A program made the translations under genes and the position numbers. The notes below the pieces were generated by a model. That model did no database searches, had not been told where the DNA came from, and saw nothing but the letters and a program-made list of their open reading frames with translations. DNA of 64,000 bases from Skeletonema tropicum (lineage: Eukaryota; Bacillariophyta; Thalassiosirophyceae; Thalassiosirales; Thalassiosiraceae): assembly GCA_037178625.1 (NCBI GenBank), contig CM074147.1, forward strand, positions 620,001-684,000, read 5' to 3'. How positions within the stretch are numbered: position 1 is the first letter of the stretch; each line of letters begins with the position of its first letter. This document shows positions 1 to 12,502 of this stretch, one piece after another.

Positions 1-2052
1 CTCCTGATCACTCTTTGACTCCCAAGAGTTCTTGCCCATATTGGAAAGGATGTGAAAGCCTCTAACTTCATCAGGATGTGCAGGTACAAGATCTTGCCCA
101 CTCCACTCTCTGTACTCTTCTTCCCGAGCTTTGATCTCGGGAAAATGAGCTATAGAATAATGTCTGACGACACCTGGTGCATCTTTCGTGAATCCATTCT
201 TGTTGCGACTGCAATAGGACACGATGATACCAACAGGTTCCTCCTCTTTTGAAGCTATGACTAACTTCCGAAGAGATTCTTCGCTCGTGTCATCATTGAT
301 CATTGGAAGAGCACTGCTGCGACGAGCAAAGTCGATCAAAGATTCACCTCCATCTAAAGAAATGTCGCACTTATTCTCTAGATGTAAAGTGAGACAATCA
401 GACACTCTCTGAAGGATAGCAGTCATTGCTCGACATGTTTCCAAAAGCGTTCTGTTCTGCATCTTTCGTCGAAAATATTGGACATGATGTAACAAATTAT
501 CAACGTCGATGGTGATGGATCCCGAATCAATGAAGGATTTAGCGAGCGGATGAAGGATGCGCTCGTTGACTCCTGTTGTGGTTCCAGCAGCTGAAAACAT
601 ATACGCTGATGCTTTCACGTTGGCAAAATGTGTCAACGAAATAGTTAATATCTTCAAAATGACGTCCGGAGATGTTTCATTCGCTTGAAGTGTAGGGCAT
701 GGTGCGTACTCCCTTGTTTCTGTTGGACAGTAGCCTTGTCGACCGTTCACTCCTGCAAAACCACCTGCTACGGGCCCCATATCAATGGATGAAAATTGCT
801 CGAAAAATGGACTCAACCCCATCAATCCATCCAGTGAGCAATTACCCCAAGCTCTTAAATCAACATCATCTCCAAGAGCTGATCCGCTGCCACAATTGAA
901 ACTAATATGCCCCCTACTCCATTGAACTGCGCAATGGAGTAAGATCAAAAAGATATTATCACCTGGGACAACTATCTTGACAAGCTCACTGAAGAGCAAC
1001 TGCATCAGGACAGGCTTCCTTCAAAGGGTCCAGTTCTCTGAGAGTTGCTGCCCTTTGCTCCTCTAAATGTTCCCATGAAATCCCAGATTTCTCTTGCCAG
1101 TCTTCAGGAGGAGGGGCCTTTCGTTTGGGCAGAGGCCTATCCCTCTTCTCCCATTGAGTTTTCAGGCGAGCAATTTCATCATCTTCAACTGATTCGTCGG
1201 CGTTGTCGAAGGAAGACCCTGTTTCAAGATTCGGTGCACTTAAAGAATCTAGAGAATCGGGCTCTCTTGACGAGGAATGACTGTGGCCGCAAGAGGAGAA
1301 GACGTTGCAGCAACCTAGATTTGTCCAGTTCATTGGATTCTCAAACAGTTCTACATTGCATACAGCAAAGAAGTAAGAGAGTTGTTAGACAGTGTTCAAT
1401 GCGACGGACACAAGATAGCAACATCACAAACAAACGTACCTAAGTGAGATGTGGATGCGGATGTGGATGTGACTGAGACATGATCATCTTCGCGCTGAGA
1501 TGAGCTCGATGATAAGAGTACCACTTCTGGAAGTGTTGCAGCATAGCCGTTGTACATCCATTCACAAGCATTGGTTCTTTCATTTGCATCACTCCCGAAT
1601 TCGAGGTAGTCGAAAGGCAATCTGTGTACATCATCAGCACGGTATTGCATACCTTCAAACTTGAAAGATTCACCTCCAATACTACCATTCTTGTACAAAG
1701 GAATCACATCGTAAGTGAAATTCGGAAATGATTCAATTACTAAAGCTCGGGTAGATGGTGCTTCCTCATGTGCTTGCTCTTGCTCTTGCTCCAAAGAAGC
1801 ATTGGGAGTGATAATTGTCGACGCAGGCCCAACAAGATCGTGATCGTGGTTGATAACAGCAGAAGAAGTAGCCACATGTGACGAATTGATCTTTCTCTCA
1901 TTCTCCTTCTTCTTGCCATATAGCACCGCATCATAATCTACACCAAACCGATACAATGGATGGAGGAATCCGAGGATGCAATCTTCTCCGTCTCCACAGT
2001 GACCGAGCAACAATCTCATCCTTCCCTGCCCCTGCTTCTTGAAGACGTACAT
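1..2052 (-). CDS. Unrecognised spliced gene, 3' end beyond window
   Basis: Not recognised. Three coding exons join in frame through GT-AG introns: 2052-1440, 1350-990 and 901-1. The introns are 1439-1351 (donor GTACGT, acceptor AATGTAG) and 989-902 (donor GTGAGC, acceptor CATATTAG). The third exon stays open to base 1, so the C-terminus is missing. About 625 residues are visible. The N-terminal part carries an acidic Ser/Glu-rich linker. The C-terminal part is Cys-containing and globular, with short motifs such as NCGSGSALGDD and GGFAGVNGRQGYCP. An upstream AAG|GTAAGA donor at 2217 and a GCAG acceptor just before the first ATG suggest a 5' UTR intron. A rival donor at 2222 would extend the protein upstream to an ATG at 2305 or 2434. 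The splice model is well supported; the function is unknown. Confidence 0.6.
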
Positions 2053-2815
2053 GTAGCTGCGTCAAATTAGGCAATTTCATTCTACCACGGTGGACAAAAA
2101 TGGACGAGCGATAGAATTAGTCGAATGATGGCACTGGAAATGTGATGGCGGAAGCAATGTCTATGTCGATCGGCATGCTCGCAGACAATGACGATGACCT
2201 AGCAATAGATATCTTACCTTACAGATCAATGACGATGTTGGCGTGATAGTAGTAGCGAGGCAGCGATGGTGTGAGGAGATGGAGATTGATCAATGTCGAG
2301 AGCATTGAGATCGATGAGAATGAGCGTCGGCAGGGTGAGCTAAAAAAGTAAAAAATGATGGAGGGAAAACGCGGGAAGAGAATTTTCCCGTCTCTTTTCT
2401 TGCATGTCATAAAATTTGCGCCGCACAACATCATTCAGACAACATCTCCCCTGCGCTGACGACCCTACACTTGATAAGGACTTTATTAAAGCGGTTATCT
2501 CCCTTAGGTAAGGTGGAAGGGAATGCTACCGTCAACGTAATGCAAAGTAGCGAAACTTGCAGTAGCGCTAATACCCTAACTAGTTGGAGATGGGACGTGC
2601 GGCACGAATGGCAATTCACTTGTCTTTCCACTTGAAATTAAAATTACAAATCGTGTCTGAGTTTTCACAGAGGAAGAATCAGTATTTTCGATTTTGTTTC
2701 CGTCTTCTTGCCCTGGCTCTTCACGGGACTTCACGGTAGTATCATTGATTTCTGCAGGAGAAACGTCATTGCTGCTTTGTGGGTCGGCAATCATCTTCTC
2801 CTCCGCAGCCACGAA

Positions 2816-3229
2816 TTAGTGACGTTTTTCAGTAACTCGTCCTTCTCCGTCTACTTGGATCAATGGCTGAGAGCTCATGTACTGGAACAGCTCATATGAC
2901 GGACTCGTGGGAACATTTATCGCTTTCTTCGTCCTCGTTTTTGAACGAGCAAATTCTCTGCGACTCTTGCGCCGCTGCCTAGTAGCCGACCTTAGTGCTA
3001 TTTTCTTCGCTAATTTACGATGCACCTTGACCTTGGACGTTTTACAGGGACGATAACCAGGCGATTTTGGTGGTACTTTTGCCACGCGTGCAGATGGTCG
3101 TAAGGTTTGGGCAGTATGGAGGCTATGATGCTGGCTCTCGTTAGGACGATGCTCATCTTTGCTCAGGCGCTTCGATTGAGCTCTCTTCTTTACATTGCGT
3201 CGCCGGATGCGCTTCCGCACAGCAAACAT
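2816..3229 (-). CDS. Small basic hypothetical protein
   Basis: A 137-codon ATG-initiated frame, extremely rich in Arg and Lys (for example RKRIRRRNVKKRAQSKRLSK near the N-terminus), ending at a TAA. The same frame reopens immediately after that TAA and runs another 77 codons to 2576 with a very different, acidic Ser/Glu/Asp composition. So this is either one gene with an in-frame stop or a missed intron, or a short gene with a fortuitous downstream frame. A possible acceptor (CCTACAG) lies just upstream at about 3268, so there may be a 5' exon that I could not find. No domain recognised. It could also be non-coding low-complexity sequence. Confidence 0.3.
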   Translation of the reverse strand: MFAVRKRIRRRNVKKRAQSKRLSKDEHRPNESQHHSLHTAQTLRPSARVAKVPPKSPGYRPCKTSKVKVHRKLAKKIALRSATRQRRKSRREFARSKTRTKKAINVPTSPSYELFQYMSSQPLIQVDGEGRVTEKRH

Positions 3230-3387
3230 AACAAAATGATAGAGGATGAAGAGCACGCAAGTCTGTAGGTAGCAAAATCACAGATAACAAGTGTTCTATC
3301 ATACTTAAACCGTTTACTTTTATGTTGTAAATTGCAGTTTAAAAGTCGCACAGGCACAATCAGATTTAGGTTGGTTGCGAAATATCT

Positions 3388-6300
3388 TCACCTTCTGTAC
3401 TGTCCGTATTGTCCAGGAGGGGGAGGAGGCATTTGTTGGCCCGGAGGTGGTGGTGGGCCTGGCTGACGTACTTGACCAGGCATTGGGGGAGGTGGCATTC
3501 CACCAGAAGGAGGACCACTCATTTGTCTCATCTGCGGTGGAGGTGGCATGTTACCAGATTGGGGGACCTTGCATTGGTGGAGGTGGCATGTTACCTGATG
3601 GAGGTCTTTGCATAGGTGGAGGTGGACCGCGATTTGATGGCATTTGCGGAGGTCCCTGGACGAGATGGTGGTGAAGGAGCGCCCATTGGCATAGGTGGGG
3701 GGCCCACGATTTTGCATTGGAGGGCCGGGGCGCTGTTGTTGCATTTGCCTGGGAGGCCCAGGTGGTTGGTTCTGCATTTGCGGAGGAGGTGGTTGATTAC
3801 CCATTGATGGGGGCATTTGTGGCGGAGGTGGACCACCGCGCGAAGGCATAGGAGGACCAGGTGGTTGATTTGGCATTTGTGGCGGAGCTGGACCACGTGA
3901 CTTGCATCTGCTGAGGAGGCATCTGGTTTTGCATCTGCGGAGGCATTTGTCCAGGAGGTCCAGGAGCCCTTCCGGGAGCTCTTCCAGGTCCCGGAGGCAT
4001 ACCACCCTGCTGTGAGCCGCCAGAGCTGACGAAGTCCATAAAATCTTCGTATGAAAACGTGCCCCCGTTGAATGATGCTCTATCTTCAACTAAAAACCAG
4101 AAGAATCGAGACTCCAGTCCATGATCACCTTCTCTAACAATAGTTACCTTGGCGGCAAGCGTTTCAGGCGAATCGTCTTCACGCAAGGCACAAACGATGG
4201 CATTGACACGTGAAGCAAAATCATTGCCACTCGTTTGTAACGTGATACAAGACATGTCAACACCCTCCAATGAATTAGTTCCAAACAACGAGTTGAGAAT
4301 GGCTGGATCAGATGATCTACCGACCCACAAAAACATGTCAAGTCCATTGTCCAACAAGAAAATTCCATTGCTAGCAAGTCTATCGATGGTGAGATCGAGA
4401 ACATTTGGAAGCTCGATACGAGTCTTCCCCGCAACCTTGTCATCAGTCAGCACCGTTAGCTGAGGGAAGCCCCGCACTAGAACTCATGTTATGAAGAGAG
4501 AACATGCGAGGATACACAAAATGTTTCGATGCAGTCACATCCATGTTGTTGAGTCGATGCATGGCATGTACACGCTCATCAGGATGAACATCCGTACCTC
4601 CACGGAAAGCTACATTCTTCATTGTGGCCAGAGTGTACAGTGGCAATAATGTCAAGTTTTCTGGAATGGACTTGCTGTCACCCTCGGCTTCTCCCTGCTG
4701 CTGATGACCACCCATCGGAGGAGGTGCTGCATATCCAGAGACACGACGAGGCTTATCCCCCTCTTTCGACGCACGGATCAAGTCAATGCAAGCCTGTTGC
4801 AATTTACCACGAGCATTATCTAAATTCGTCTTGAGAGCAACATCCAACGCCTGCTTAGCCAGTAGTGCTGACATGGCTTCAGCATCCACCGTGTTAATCA
4901 CTTCCGACGCCAACGATGTCACCGGAATCGCCTGCGTTATCACACGAATGCGTCGCTCTCCCTCACTACTCGTGTACAACAAAGCACTTTGAATCGTCAA
5001 GAAGGAACTATTCAAATTGTGTTCATCATGGGAAATATCAAACGCAAACACCGAATCCGAATTACAATTCGGCAACGCCAACAAGTCCGATCCACGAATG
5101 AAGAAATTACCATAAAAGTTGGTAATTTTCATTCCCCGCGTACACCGAATACGCATCACACTCTCAAATGCCGTATGCTGCGTCAAGGAACGGACCAACT
5201 CACTCTCAAACTTCGGCCCATCCGTCTCATAGTTGAATCCAGGATAGGTCCGTAACGTTCCGGCAGTCAACTTGGGCAAATCTCCCAATGTCGCCACATC
5301 AATATACGACCGAGGAAAGAGGTACATATCCACACTAATCTGTGATCTTGAAAACTCCACAGCCGTATCCTTATACCAAGCCTGAGAAGAACGTAACAAC
5401 TTCACCTCATCGACAGTCCCCATAATCTGATGATTCTCACGAATATTCAACGCTCCATCCCCCAACTGTGGCAACAACGATTGAAACACCGACATCTTCC
5501 CCCCAATATGTTTCGTCACCGTAAACGCCGCCTTCAACGCCGGACCCAAACAAGACGCATTTGCCGTCGACCCCTTCAAACATGGTGGGCAAATTCTCCA
5601 AAAACAAATCAATCACCTCCCGACTATCCTGCAAATTCACCAACAAATCATCCGGAGCGGGGACGAACAACTCGATCAAATCGGCCACCACCAACATTTG
5701 CGGCTGGTTCAATCCACTCTTGAGTGAGTAATAGTGTACGGAATCATCATAGGTTAAAAATCCCACCTGTGTTCGTGGACTACCGGGCAAATCATCCAAA
5801 CTTCGTGCAATCCCTTCAGCGACACTTTTCAACATTCCACTCCGTACACTTGTCGCACTGACATCAATCACAAAGAAGTAACTGGGGGGCTGTGGTGGTC
5901 GGACCATATACTCACTGGGGGCAATGTATTCAATGCATGCCTGGCTCAATTCGGGTCGATCATACCGATCACGTCGTTGACCACTTTCATCGAGGTGACA
6001 AAAGTAGGGGGTGGGAGTTTCATTGAGTTGAGCGCAAATGTTGCACCGCCATCGACGACCGTTTTCAAGCCACGTCACAAAGGCATTGATGTAGGTGCGG
6101 CATCGTTTGCAGCGAATGATTCCGGCGGCTCCTGGTTGGATTACGGGGACATCATCGTCTTGGTCGTCTTTTTGTTCGTTGGTGGTGTCATCGCAGTAGG
6201 GGGCAAGTGGACGAATGACTGCACCCATGGGTACCTTGGTGGCATGTGCCAACGCAGCGTTGGATGGGATGTAATTGGTAGTTAATCGTAGGATACGGGA

Positions 6301-7338
6301 TGGTGCTTGTATCGATGTATCAATGTTATCTTGAAAAATGTCGACTGCTCCTCCACCTCCACCACCCTGTGGAACGGGACCACCGGGTTGTTGTGGTGGT
6401 TGTCCAGGCATCATCATAGGTGCACCGGTAGATGGTTTTGCTTGGAATTGTGGAGGACCACCACCACCTCCCATTCCAGGTTGAGGAAAGTTTCCAGGTT
6501 GCTGCTGCTGCATCTGCTGTTGAGGTGGTTGAAATTGGTTGCTATTACGAGTTGGTGAAGGTGGTGCACCAATATTTTGAGGATTGGGGGTGAACATTCT
6601 TGGTCCTCCTCCACTGTGTTGAAACAGAATAATAATATAAGATACAATGGAGAGAGATATGGTGAGATAGAGTTGAACACACAGAAATTCAAGCAAAACC
6701 ATCAAAAGCAATGCCAATGTCATTAGAATACAGTGGCCATTGTGCAAGTTTCACGGTCAATAGCTAATCGATAGAGTGCCAACCAATCAGACAAAAACAC
6801 AACACGACTGCAAATTGAAACAATAATACTATAAAACTTACACTGAAGGACCAGGCGGCTGCTGTTGTTTCATCCCTCCCAAATTCATCCCCCCCATGGC
6901 CTGATTCAAACCACCCGGTGGAGGTGGCTGTTGAGGATTGGTCATTGGCGGCGGCATCCTCTGCTGCTGCTGCTGTTGTGGTTGAGGAGGACGAAATTGA
7001 GGAGCACTATTGGGAGGCCCAAGATTTCCACCTGGTGGAGGGGGCTGTGCAGAAAAATTCGAATTGTTGGGTGGTGGTGGACGCATCATCATTTGACCTG
7101 GTGGTGCTGGTTGTTGCTGCTGTGGTGGTGGTGCAAATTGATTATTGGGCGGTGGAGGCTGTTGTTGGCCAAATGGTTGTTGTTGTTGCATTTGAGGAGG
7201 GCGTTGGAATCCACCACCACCGCCGCCGCCTGGTGGTGGTGGCATTCCACCACGTGGTTGCTGTTGTTGCATGTTGGGTGGAGGTGGAAAACCTCTTCCA
7301 CCTCCTCCTGGAGGTGGTGGCATTGGATAGCCGCTCAT
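3388..7338 (-). CDS. SEC24: COPII coat subunit Sec24 with Pro/Gln-rich tails
   Basis: Sec24 binds cargo as part of the Sec23/Sec24 inner COPII coat at ER exit sites. Exon 1 is 7338-6842 and exon 2 is 6613-3388, with a GT-AG intron at 6841-6614. The protein is about 1,238 residues when frame breaks are bridged. The order is: a Pro/Gly/Gln-rich N-terminus (about 320 aa); the Sec23/24 zinc finger (CKRC...CNIC, about 335-360); the trunk with PPSYFFVIDVSATS; beta-sandwich and helical domains; the gelsolin-like domain (NGIFLLDNGLDMFLWVG); and an unusual C-terminal tail of PPPPQM/GPP repeats (about 190 aa). Six frame breaks, each one surplus base, lie at 5571-5574 (CCCC on +), about 4442-4447, about 3900-3906, 3697-3702, 3654-3656 and 3561-3565. 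The protein stays conserved on both sides of each break, so sequence errors are likelier than decay. Confidence 0.9.
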
Positions 7339-7669
7339 TGTGGATTATTGATCTTATGTGTTGCGATGCTGTTGTAAACCGGCCTTGGCGCTACGCAATG
7401 CGATGCTCATGGAGATTTTGGAACAGCCAGCCGACAGCGACCACGCGAGTGATGAGCGGAGCGAGCGAGCGAGCGCGAAGAGCAAAGATATTTTTGGTGT
7501 GGATAATTAGAGCATCATTCTTACCCAGATCGTGGTCATTGCTCCCAGATTGGATACGTCTGTCCCAGTCCGGCGGGCCGTCTCGGCTTTTCGGTTTTCT
7601 GGCATTTTTTAAATTTTGAGACGCCGCATATCGCCGCGATCAAAAAATACAGTTGACACCAATAACACC
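7339..7669. promoter_or_regulatory. Divergent promoter between SEC24 and TOP1
   Basis: This 331-bp gap separates the divergent starts of SEC24 (minus) and TOP1 (plus), so it must hold both promoters. It contains a short GAGC tandem repeat at about 7452-7475 and no convincing TATA box. The TOP1 start sits in a favourable ACACCATGG context. Open frames across it continue antisense to the Sec24 low-complexity codons and are not genes. Confidence 0.6.
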
Positions 7670-10319
7670 ATGGACTCCTCCTCGAGCGACGACGACCTTC
7701 CGCTAAACCAGGTTGCAAAAAAGCACGCCGCCAAACCAGACAAAGCCGCCTCCTCATCTGCCGCCGCCGCTGCTGCGAAACCAGCGGCAGCCAAGAGGAA
7801 AAAACGGCCTAACTACAAAGAAGATAGTGATGATGATGATGACGACGATGAGGACTATGCCTCTTCACCTCCACCCAAAAAGAAGAAAGCAAGGACCTCA
7901 ACCTCATCCTCAACAACCACCACATCCAAAAAGAAAAAGGCAGCAGCTTCCACCACCTCAAAAAAATCCACCAAAAAAACACCCGTCAAAAAAGAAAATG
8001 GCAAAAAGAAAGCTGCTGTCAAGAAAAAAAAAGAAGCTACTACTGCCAAAGCCAAAGGACCCAAAAAACTCAAACAGCTTGATAAATCCGAACGTATCTC
8101 ACATGCCATGCAAGCCTACCTATGGTGGAATGCCGATGATCCCCCTAAAGGACAACAGTGGGTCAAGATGGAGCATGCGGGGGTGAGTTTTCCCGATGCG
8201 TATGAGCCACATGGGGTGAAGATGAGGTATGATGGGAAGGAGGTGGATTTGACTCCACTGGAGGAAGAGGCGTAAGTATATATTGATTGTGTGTTTGTGT
8301 GTGTGTAGACCTATTTGATTGAGATTTATATATGGATGCGTATTCACGTACATCCGTGTATAGATCATTGCACCTCTCTCACATTCTCTTCACATGTACC
8401 GTACTCAACATGTCTCCTGCACTTTATACATCACCATCATGTCACAGAGCAACCTTCTTCGCCGCAATGGATCCAGACGGGATGCACCTAGGCAACAAAA
8501 AAACAGCACCAATCTTTATCAAAAACTTCTTTAGCGACTTTCGAGCCATCCTTGGCAAAAAACACATTATTCAAGATTTCAAAAAGTGTGACTTTGAACC
8601 CATCCGAAAACATTTGAACGAACAGAAAATTGTCCGTAAGGCTATTACCGATGCCGAACGTAAGATGAATAAGGATGTTAAGAACACGGCCATGTTCAAA
8701 TTTGGTTATTCGTTAGTGGATGGGCATTTGGAAAAGGTGGGGAATTACAATATGGAACCACCCGGTGCATTTCGTGGGAGAGGGGAACATCCCAAAATGG
8801 GAAAGTTGAAACAACGTGTCGATCCGGAGCAGGTCATGTTGAACCTATCGGAATGTGCGGCTGTGCCCCAGTGTCATGTCCCAGGTCATGCATGGGGGGA
8901 TATCCGACACAATCCGACGGTACAGTGGTTGTGTTCTTGGACGGAAAATATCAATGGTCAGAGTAAGTATATGCAATTGGCTGCCCAGTCGAGTTTCAAG
9001 GGTAAGTCGGATCGGAGTAAGTATAACAAGGCAGCACGACTTTGTGGGAATATTGATAAGATTCGGAAGGATTATAAGAAGAATTTGACTTCCAAGAAGA
9101 ATGACATTCGACAGTTGGCCACGGCGATGTGGGTGATTGATCGATTGGCACTTCGTGTGGGTGGTGAGAAGGATACGGAGGAAGAGGCTGATACGGTAGG
9201 TTGTTGTTCGTTGCGTGTGGAACACTTGAAGTTTGACCCGAATGATGAGGGGGGCGACAATAAGGAGATTGAATTGGAGTTTTTGGGTAAGGATTCGATG
9301 TTGTTCAAGCAGACAATTGATTTTGGATCAGCGTTGTATACGGAGAATAATGGGATGGGAGAACAGGTGTATGAGAATTTCAAGAAATTTTGCAACAAGA
9401 AGAAACCTACGGATGATGTGTTTAGTGATTTGACACCGACAATTCTGAATAGTCATCTCAAGACGATTATGGATGGTTTGTCTGCCAAAGTATTCCGTAC
9501 CTACAATGCTTCCAAGACGCTTCAAGATGAACTGATGAAGACCGAGGAGGCCAAGGGATGGAAACGTTTGACTGCGGCAGAAAAAGTAGTCGAGTACAAC
9601 AATGCCAATCGCGAAGTTGCAATTTTGTGTAACCATCAAAAGACAGTGAGTAAGGCTCAGGAAGCAACACTGGATACTTTGGGTGAAAAGCTTGAAACGC
9701 TCAAGAAGCAGAGGAAGGAGCTCAAGAAGATTTTAGATCATTTGAACAATGGCAAAAAGAAAGACGCAATTCCTCTCAAGGAAAATATCACAGAGGTTCA
9801 GGAGAAGGCTGCAAAGGCGCTCGAGAAGGCGAAGAGTATGAAAGAAAAGGCGAAGACGAAGGAGGAGAAGATTGCAGCGACGGAGCAAGATGAAAAAGCG
9901 AAACTGCTGAAGAAAGAGCTTGGTGAGTTGAAGTTTACGCAGAACCATTTGTGGGAGAAGGTGCCATCAAAGGATCAGGTGATGAAGAAACTCGATAGTT
10001 GGAAGGAGAAGATCAAGAAGATGGAGCTCAATATCAAGCACAAAGATGACAATAAGGAGGTTGCGCTTGGAACATCCAAGGTAAGTGATTCTATTGTATC
10101 CTTCTCTTTCATACTATTTGCTTCATATCACATTAACACAGCTTTTCCTTCTTCGTGCAGCTCAACTATATGGATCCGCGTATTTCCGTTGCATGGTGCA
10201 AACGCAATGACGTCCCAATCGAGAAAGTCTTCTCTAAAACAATGAGAGACAAGTTCAACTGGGCCATGGCCGTACCACCAGGTTGGCTATTTAATGAAGA
10301 AATTGCAAAGCAAGGGTAA
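7670..10319 (+). CDS. TOP1: DNA topoisomerase I (type IB)
   Basis: Nuclear type IB topoisomerase, which relaxes supercoils by a transient 3'-phosphotyrosine nick. Exons are 7670-8271, 8448-10080 and 10161-10319, giving 797 aa with all junctions in phase. The N-terminal 150 residues are a charged, Lys-rich and Asp/Ser-rich tail typical of nuclear TOP1. The core starts around [18 protein letters not shown] and includes [16 protein letters not shown] coiled-coil linker rich in KKEL/KEK spans roughly residues 600-735. The short last exon carries the active-site motif (SK)LNYMDPR with catalytic Tyr at about 748, followed by the conserved C-terminal WAM..P.GW. I chose the ATG at 7670 over an in-frame ATG at 7616 because of its Kozak-like context. 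No frame breaks. It shares a promoter region with SEC24. Confidence 0.96.
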
Positions 10320-10676
10320 CTCACTCTCACATATTAGTATGAACATTTCATATAAGAGAGTGCTCACGTGAGGAATGATAGGGGTTACATTCACGTAGGA
10401 TAAATATATACATATAACATTTCAATTTTACTACTACCGAAGGCAATCATGACTGAATCTGTCTATCTTTGTCGGCCATTACACACTGTCCCCGAATAAA
10501 GCCCCATAACAATAGAGACAGGTACCATCTCTATCTCTCGTAATTACTCAGGATGAAGGCACTCTCTCTTGACGTAATCTACAAGACTGCGATAGAGTGA
10601 GGATTCTCCCAGTAAAGACTTTTCAAGAGCAATTTTAACACCGTCGAGTTGCACACCAATGTGCAAGCGAGAGCTA
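10320..10676. other. Intergenic, TOP1 3' flank
   Basis: About 360 bp of AT-rich sequence after the TOP1 stop, up to the ORC1/CDC6-like remnant that converges on it. It should contain both 3' UTRs. I see no repeat, RNA gene or clear poly(A) signal beyond A/T-rich tracts. Confidence 0.4.
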
Positions 10677-11206
10677 TTATATTCGCAATAAGGGTGAAAC
10701 ATCCATTATATCGGTGGTAAGCAAACCAGAATACAAGAGCATCTCGACCAAGTTAGGAATCTGACCGATGCTGGCACCATCTAACATTGATTGCTGGAAT
10801 GCTTGAACAGCAAACCTCTTCAAAGTTGCAATGCTGACAGAAGCGGTTGGGCCCCAAACTTTCCCAAGTGACACGGCGATACATAGAATCACCTTTGCGG
10901 CTTGAGGCAAACCACGAATGATTTCTTCGTGCCTCGTTGGCATCCCCCCACGGATGGCACGCATCATTTGGGGCAGCTTCACTAATGGATAGCAATCATC
11001 TTTGACTTCATCTGACCATTTCGCCTTACAACCATCCAAAGTCTTGTCAACAGCATTAGAAGTGATCTCAAGCGCTTTGCGTGCATCCCCAGTTGACGTA
11101 GCAACTCGCTTGAAATTAGCTGAAGTGCTTTGATGTCAAAAATCTTCATGCTGATTCGTTTCTCAAATAGCCAATAGGCCTGATTCACTGTTGGTTGGAA
11201 AGACAA
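10677..11206 (-). pseudogene. ORC1/CDC6-family remnant (sensor-2 and winged-helix part)
   Basis: Two overlapping frames read as the C-terminal half of an ORC1/CDC6 replication-initiator ATPase. The first gives FEKRISMKIFDIKALQLIS. The second gives KRVATSTGDARKALEI, the sensor-2 GDxRKALxI signature, followed by a helical winged-helix-like region (PQAAKVILCIAVSLGKVWG...NLVEMLLYSGLL). The frames are out of phase by one missing or two surplus bases near 11095-11105. I found no Walker A (GxxGxGKT) or Walker B on the minus strand as far as 12.5 kb, so the AAA+ core is absent. A frame at 11301-11537 with a TPSAR motif could be a degraded N-terminus, but I cannot connect it. This is probably a truncated or decayed copy; a badly spliced real gene is possible. 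Confidence 0.5.
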
Positions 11207-12502
11207 GCTCGTGAGGAGAATTTCCCAGTTCTCTTATCTCTTTGGCGTTGTCATCAGTTTGCAATATTTAAGCTTGTCTTTGTAGCTCAGCTGCTGTTGA
11301 TCAGGCATATCTAGGAATGAGAATGAGATTCTTCTTAGATTCACAAGCTTCAGCTTGAGAAGATACGCTGTTTTGCTTATTTTTTTGCCGCGCAGATGGG
11401 GTCTTGATCAAAGCGATAGGGTGTTGATTCGGTAAAGGTTCTCTACAGTCGACGCGTTGGCTGGTTGTATGACGAAAAGATGTTAGCGAGCCCAGCAATG
11501 CAGGTAAATTGAAAGCAATCTTAACGTAAGTACTCACGACAAGTCATTGGTATAGCGATGCTTGCAATAGACAGCTTCACTCTCTGCAGCTCAGCAACGG
11601 ATGAAACGCCTCCATCTTCAGTCGAAGACAGACCAAATCATGCAATGTGATTGAACAAGTCGATGAGCTGTTCAAAACGATCCCGTTCCCGTCCAACCTG
11701 AGGCTCACTGCGGCTCATGGCAAGGTGTATCGGGTAGAAGGTAATAGTCAAAATGCCTCTGAGACAGCCGAGCCCTTTAGGATATTCTTGACCTCTCTGG
11801 CTTGGTTGCATTTGGCTGCTTGTAGTGACGTATTCGTCGTATGGCTCTCTAATATGAGCAGAACGGATCCATTGCTCTAATTCTTCCATCTCGTTATCTG
11901 GAATTCCGCTCTATCTCTCCCAGTTTGACCTTCTCGGTAGCGGCTCCACAACAGGAAAGCAAAAGTAGCTATTTCAACTCACTAAAATTGTAATATTCAC
12001 TAGAATTAGTTGATTTACAACCTTCCAGAATATAAGCGGAACCAAATATACCTCTCAAACAGCGGCGGCAGCAATCTCTGTCAGTCTTTTACTGTCATGT
12101 TCAAACCTTCCTTCACAAACTTCTTCACGTCAAGGTAGTGGAAGTGGATTAATCTCGCCATTGTTTTGGCCTTTGTCTCAAATGGTTCTCTCATTTCCTT
12201 TGGACCATCAACCAGAGTAGTAAACTCTTAGGGGGCCAAGGGCGGTAGACGTGGACAGTCAAGTTCAACGTCCAGCGCGGCCTTGTCTTGTATCCTGTCG
12301 TCCCCATGGGGAATCTCGTGTAAATTAACGCAAGTGTAGACAAAATGACTGGGATGTATCAGAATAATGACTTTACGGACAATGTACTCATTCTCCCAAT
12401 GTATTCCATTGGCCATCTCCCGACATCTCTTCTGCCACATCTCTGTTTGATTTCTGCGCCTGTAATGGATGTCCCTTTACATTAGTATCGATCGAACCAC
12501 AA
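11207..12502. other. Gene-poor stretch with scattered unassigned frames
   Basis: About 1.3 kb upstream of the ORC1/CDC6-like remnant and downstream of the large phosphatase-fusion gene. Short minus-strand frames occur at 11301-11537, 11638-11889 and 12228-12440, none with a recognisable motif. A GTGAGT donor-like site lies near 11538. These could be exons of a degraded gene, but no continuous splice model emerged. Confidence 0.35.

Noticed and set aside
5560..5580. Treating the Sec24 frame breaks as missed introns
   Set aside because: Each needs removal of exactly one base; no GT-AG pair of plausible length restores the conserved protein at these points.
6865..7619. Long plus-strand frames across the Sec24 N-terminus
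   Set aside because: They are antisense readings of Pro/Gln/Gly codons (giving Trp/Leu or Val/Glu runs) and have no domain or start context.
8845..9670. Minus-strand frames inside TOP1
   Set aside because: Shadows of a well-conserved coding exon; no recognisable motifs.
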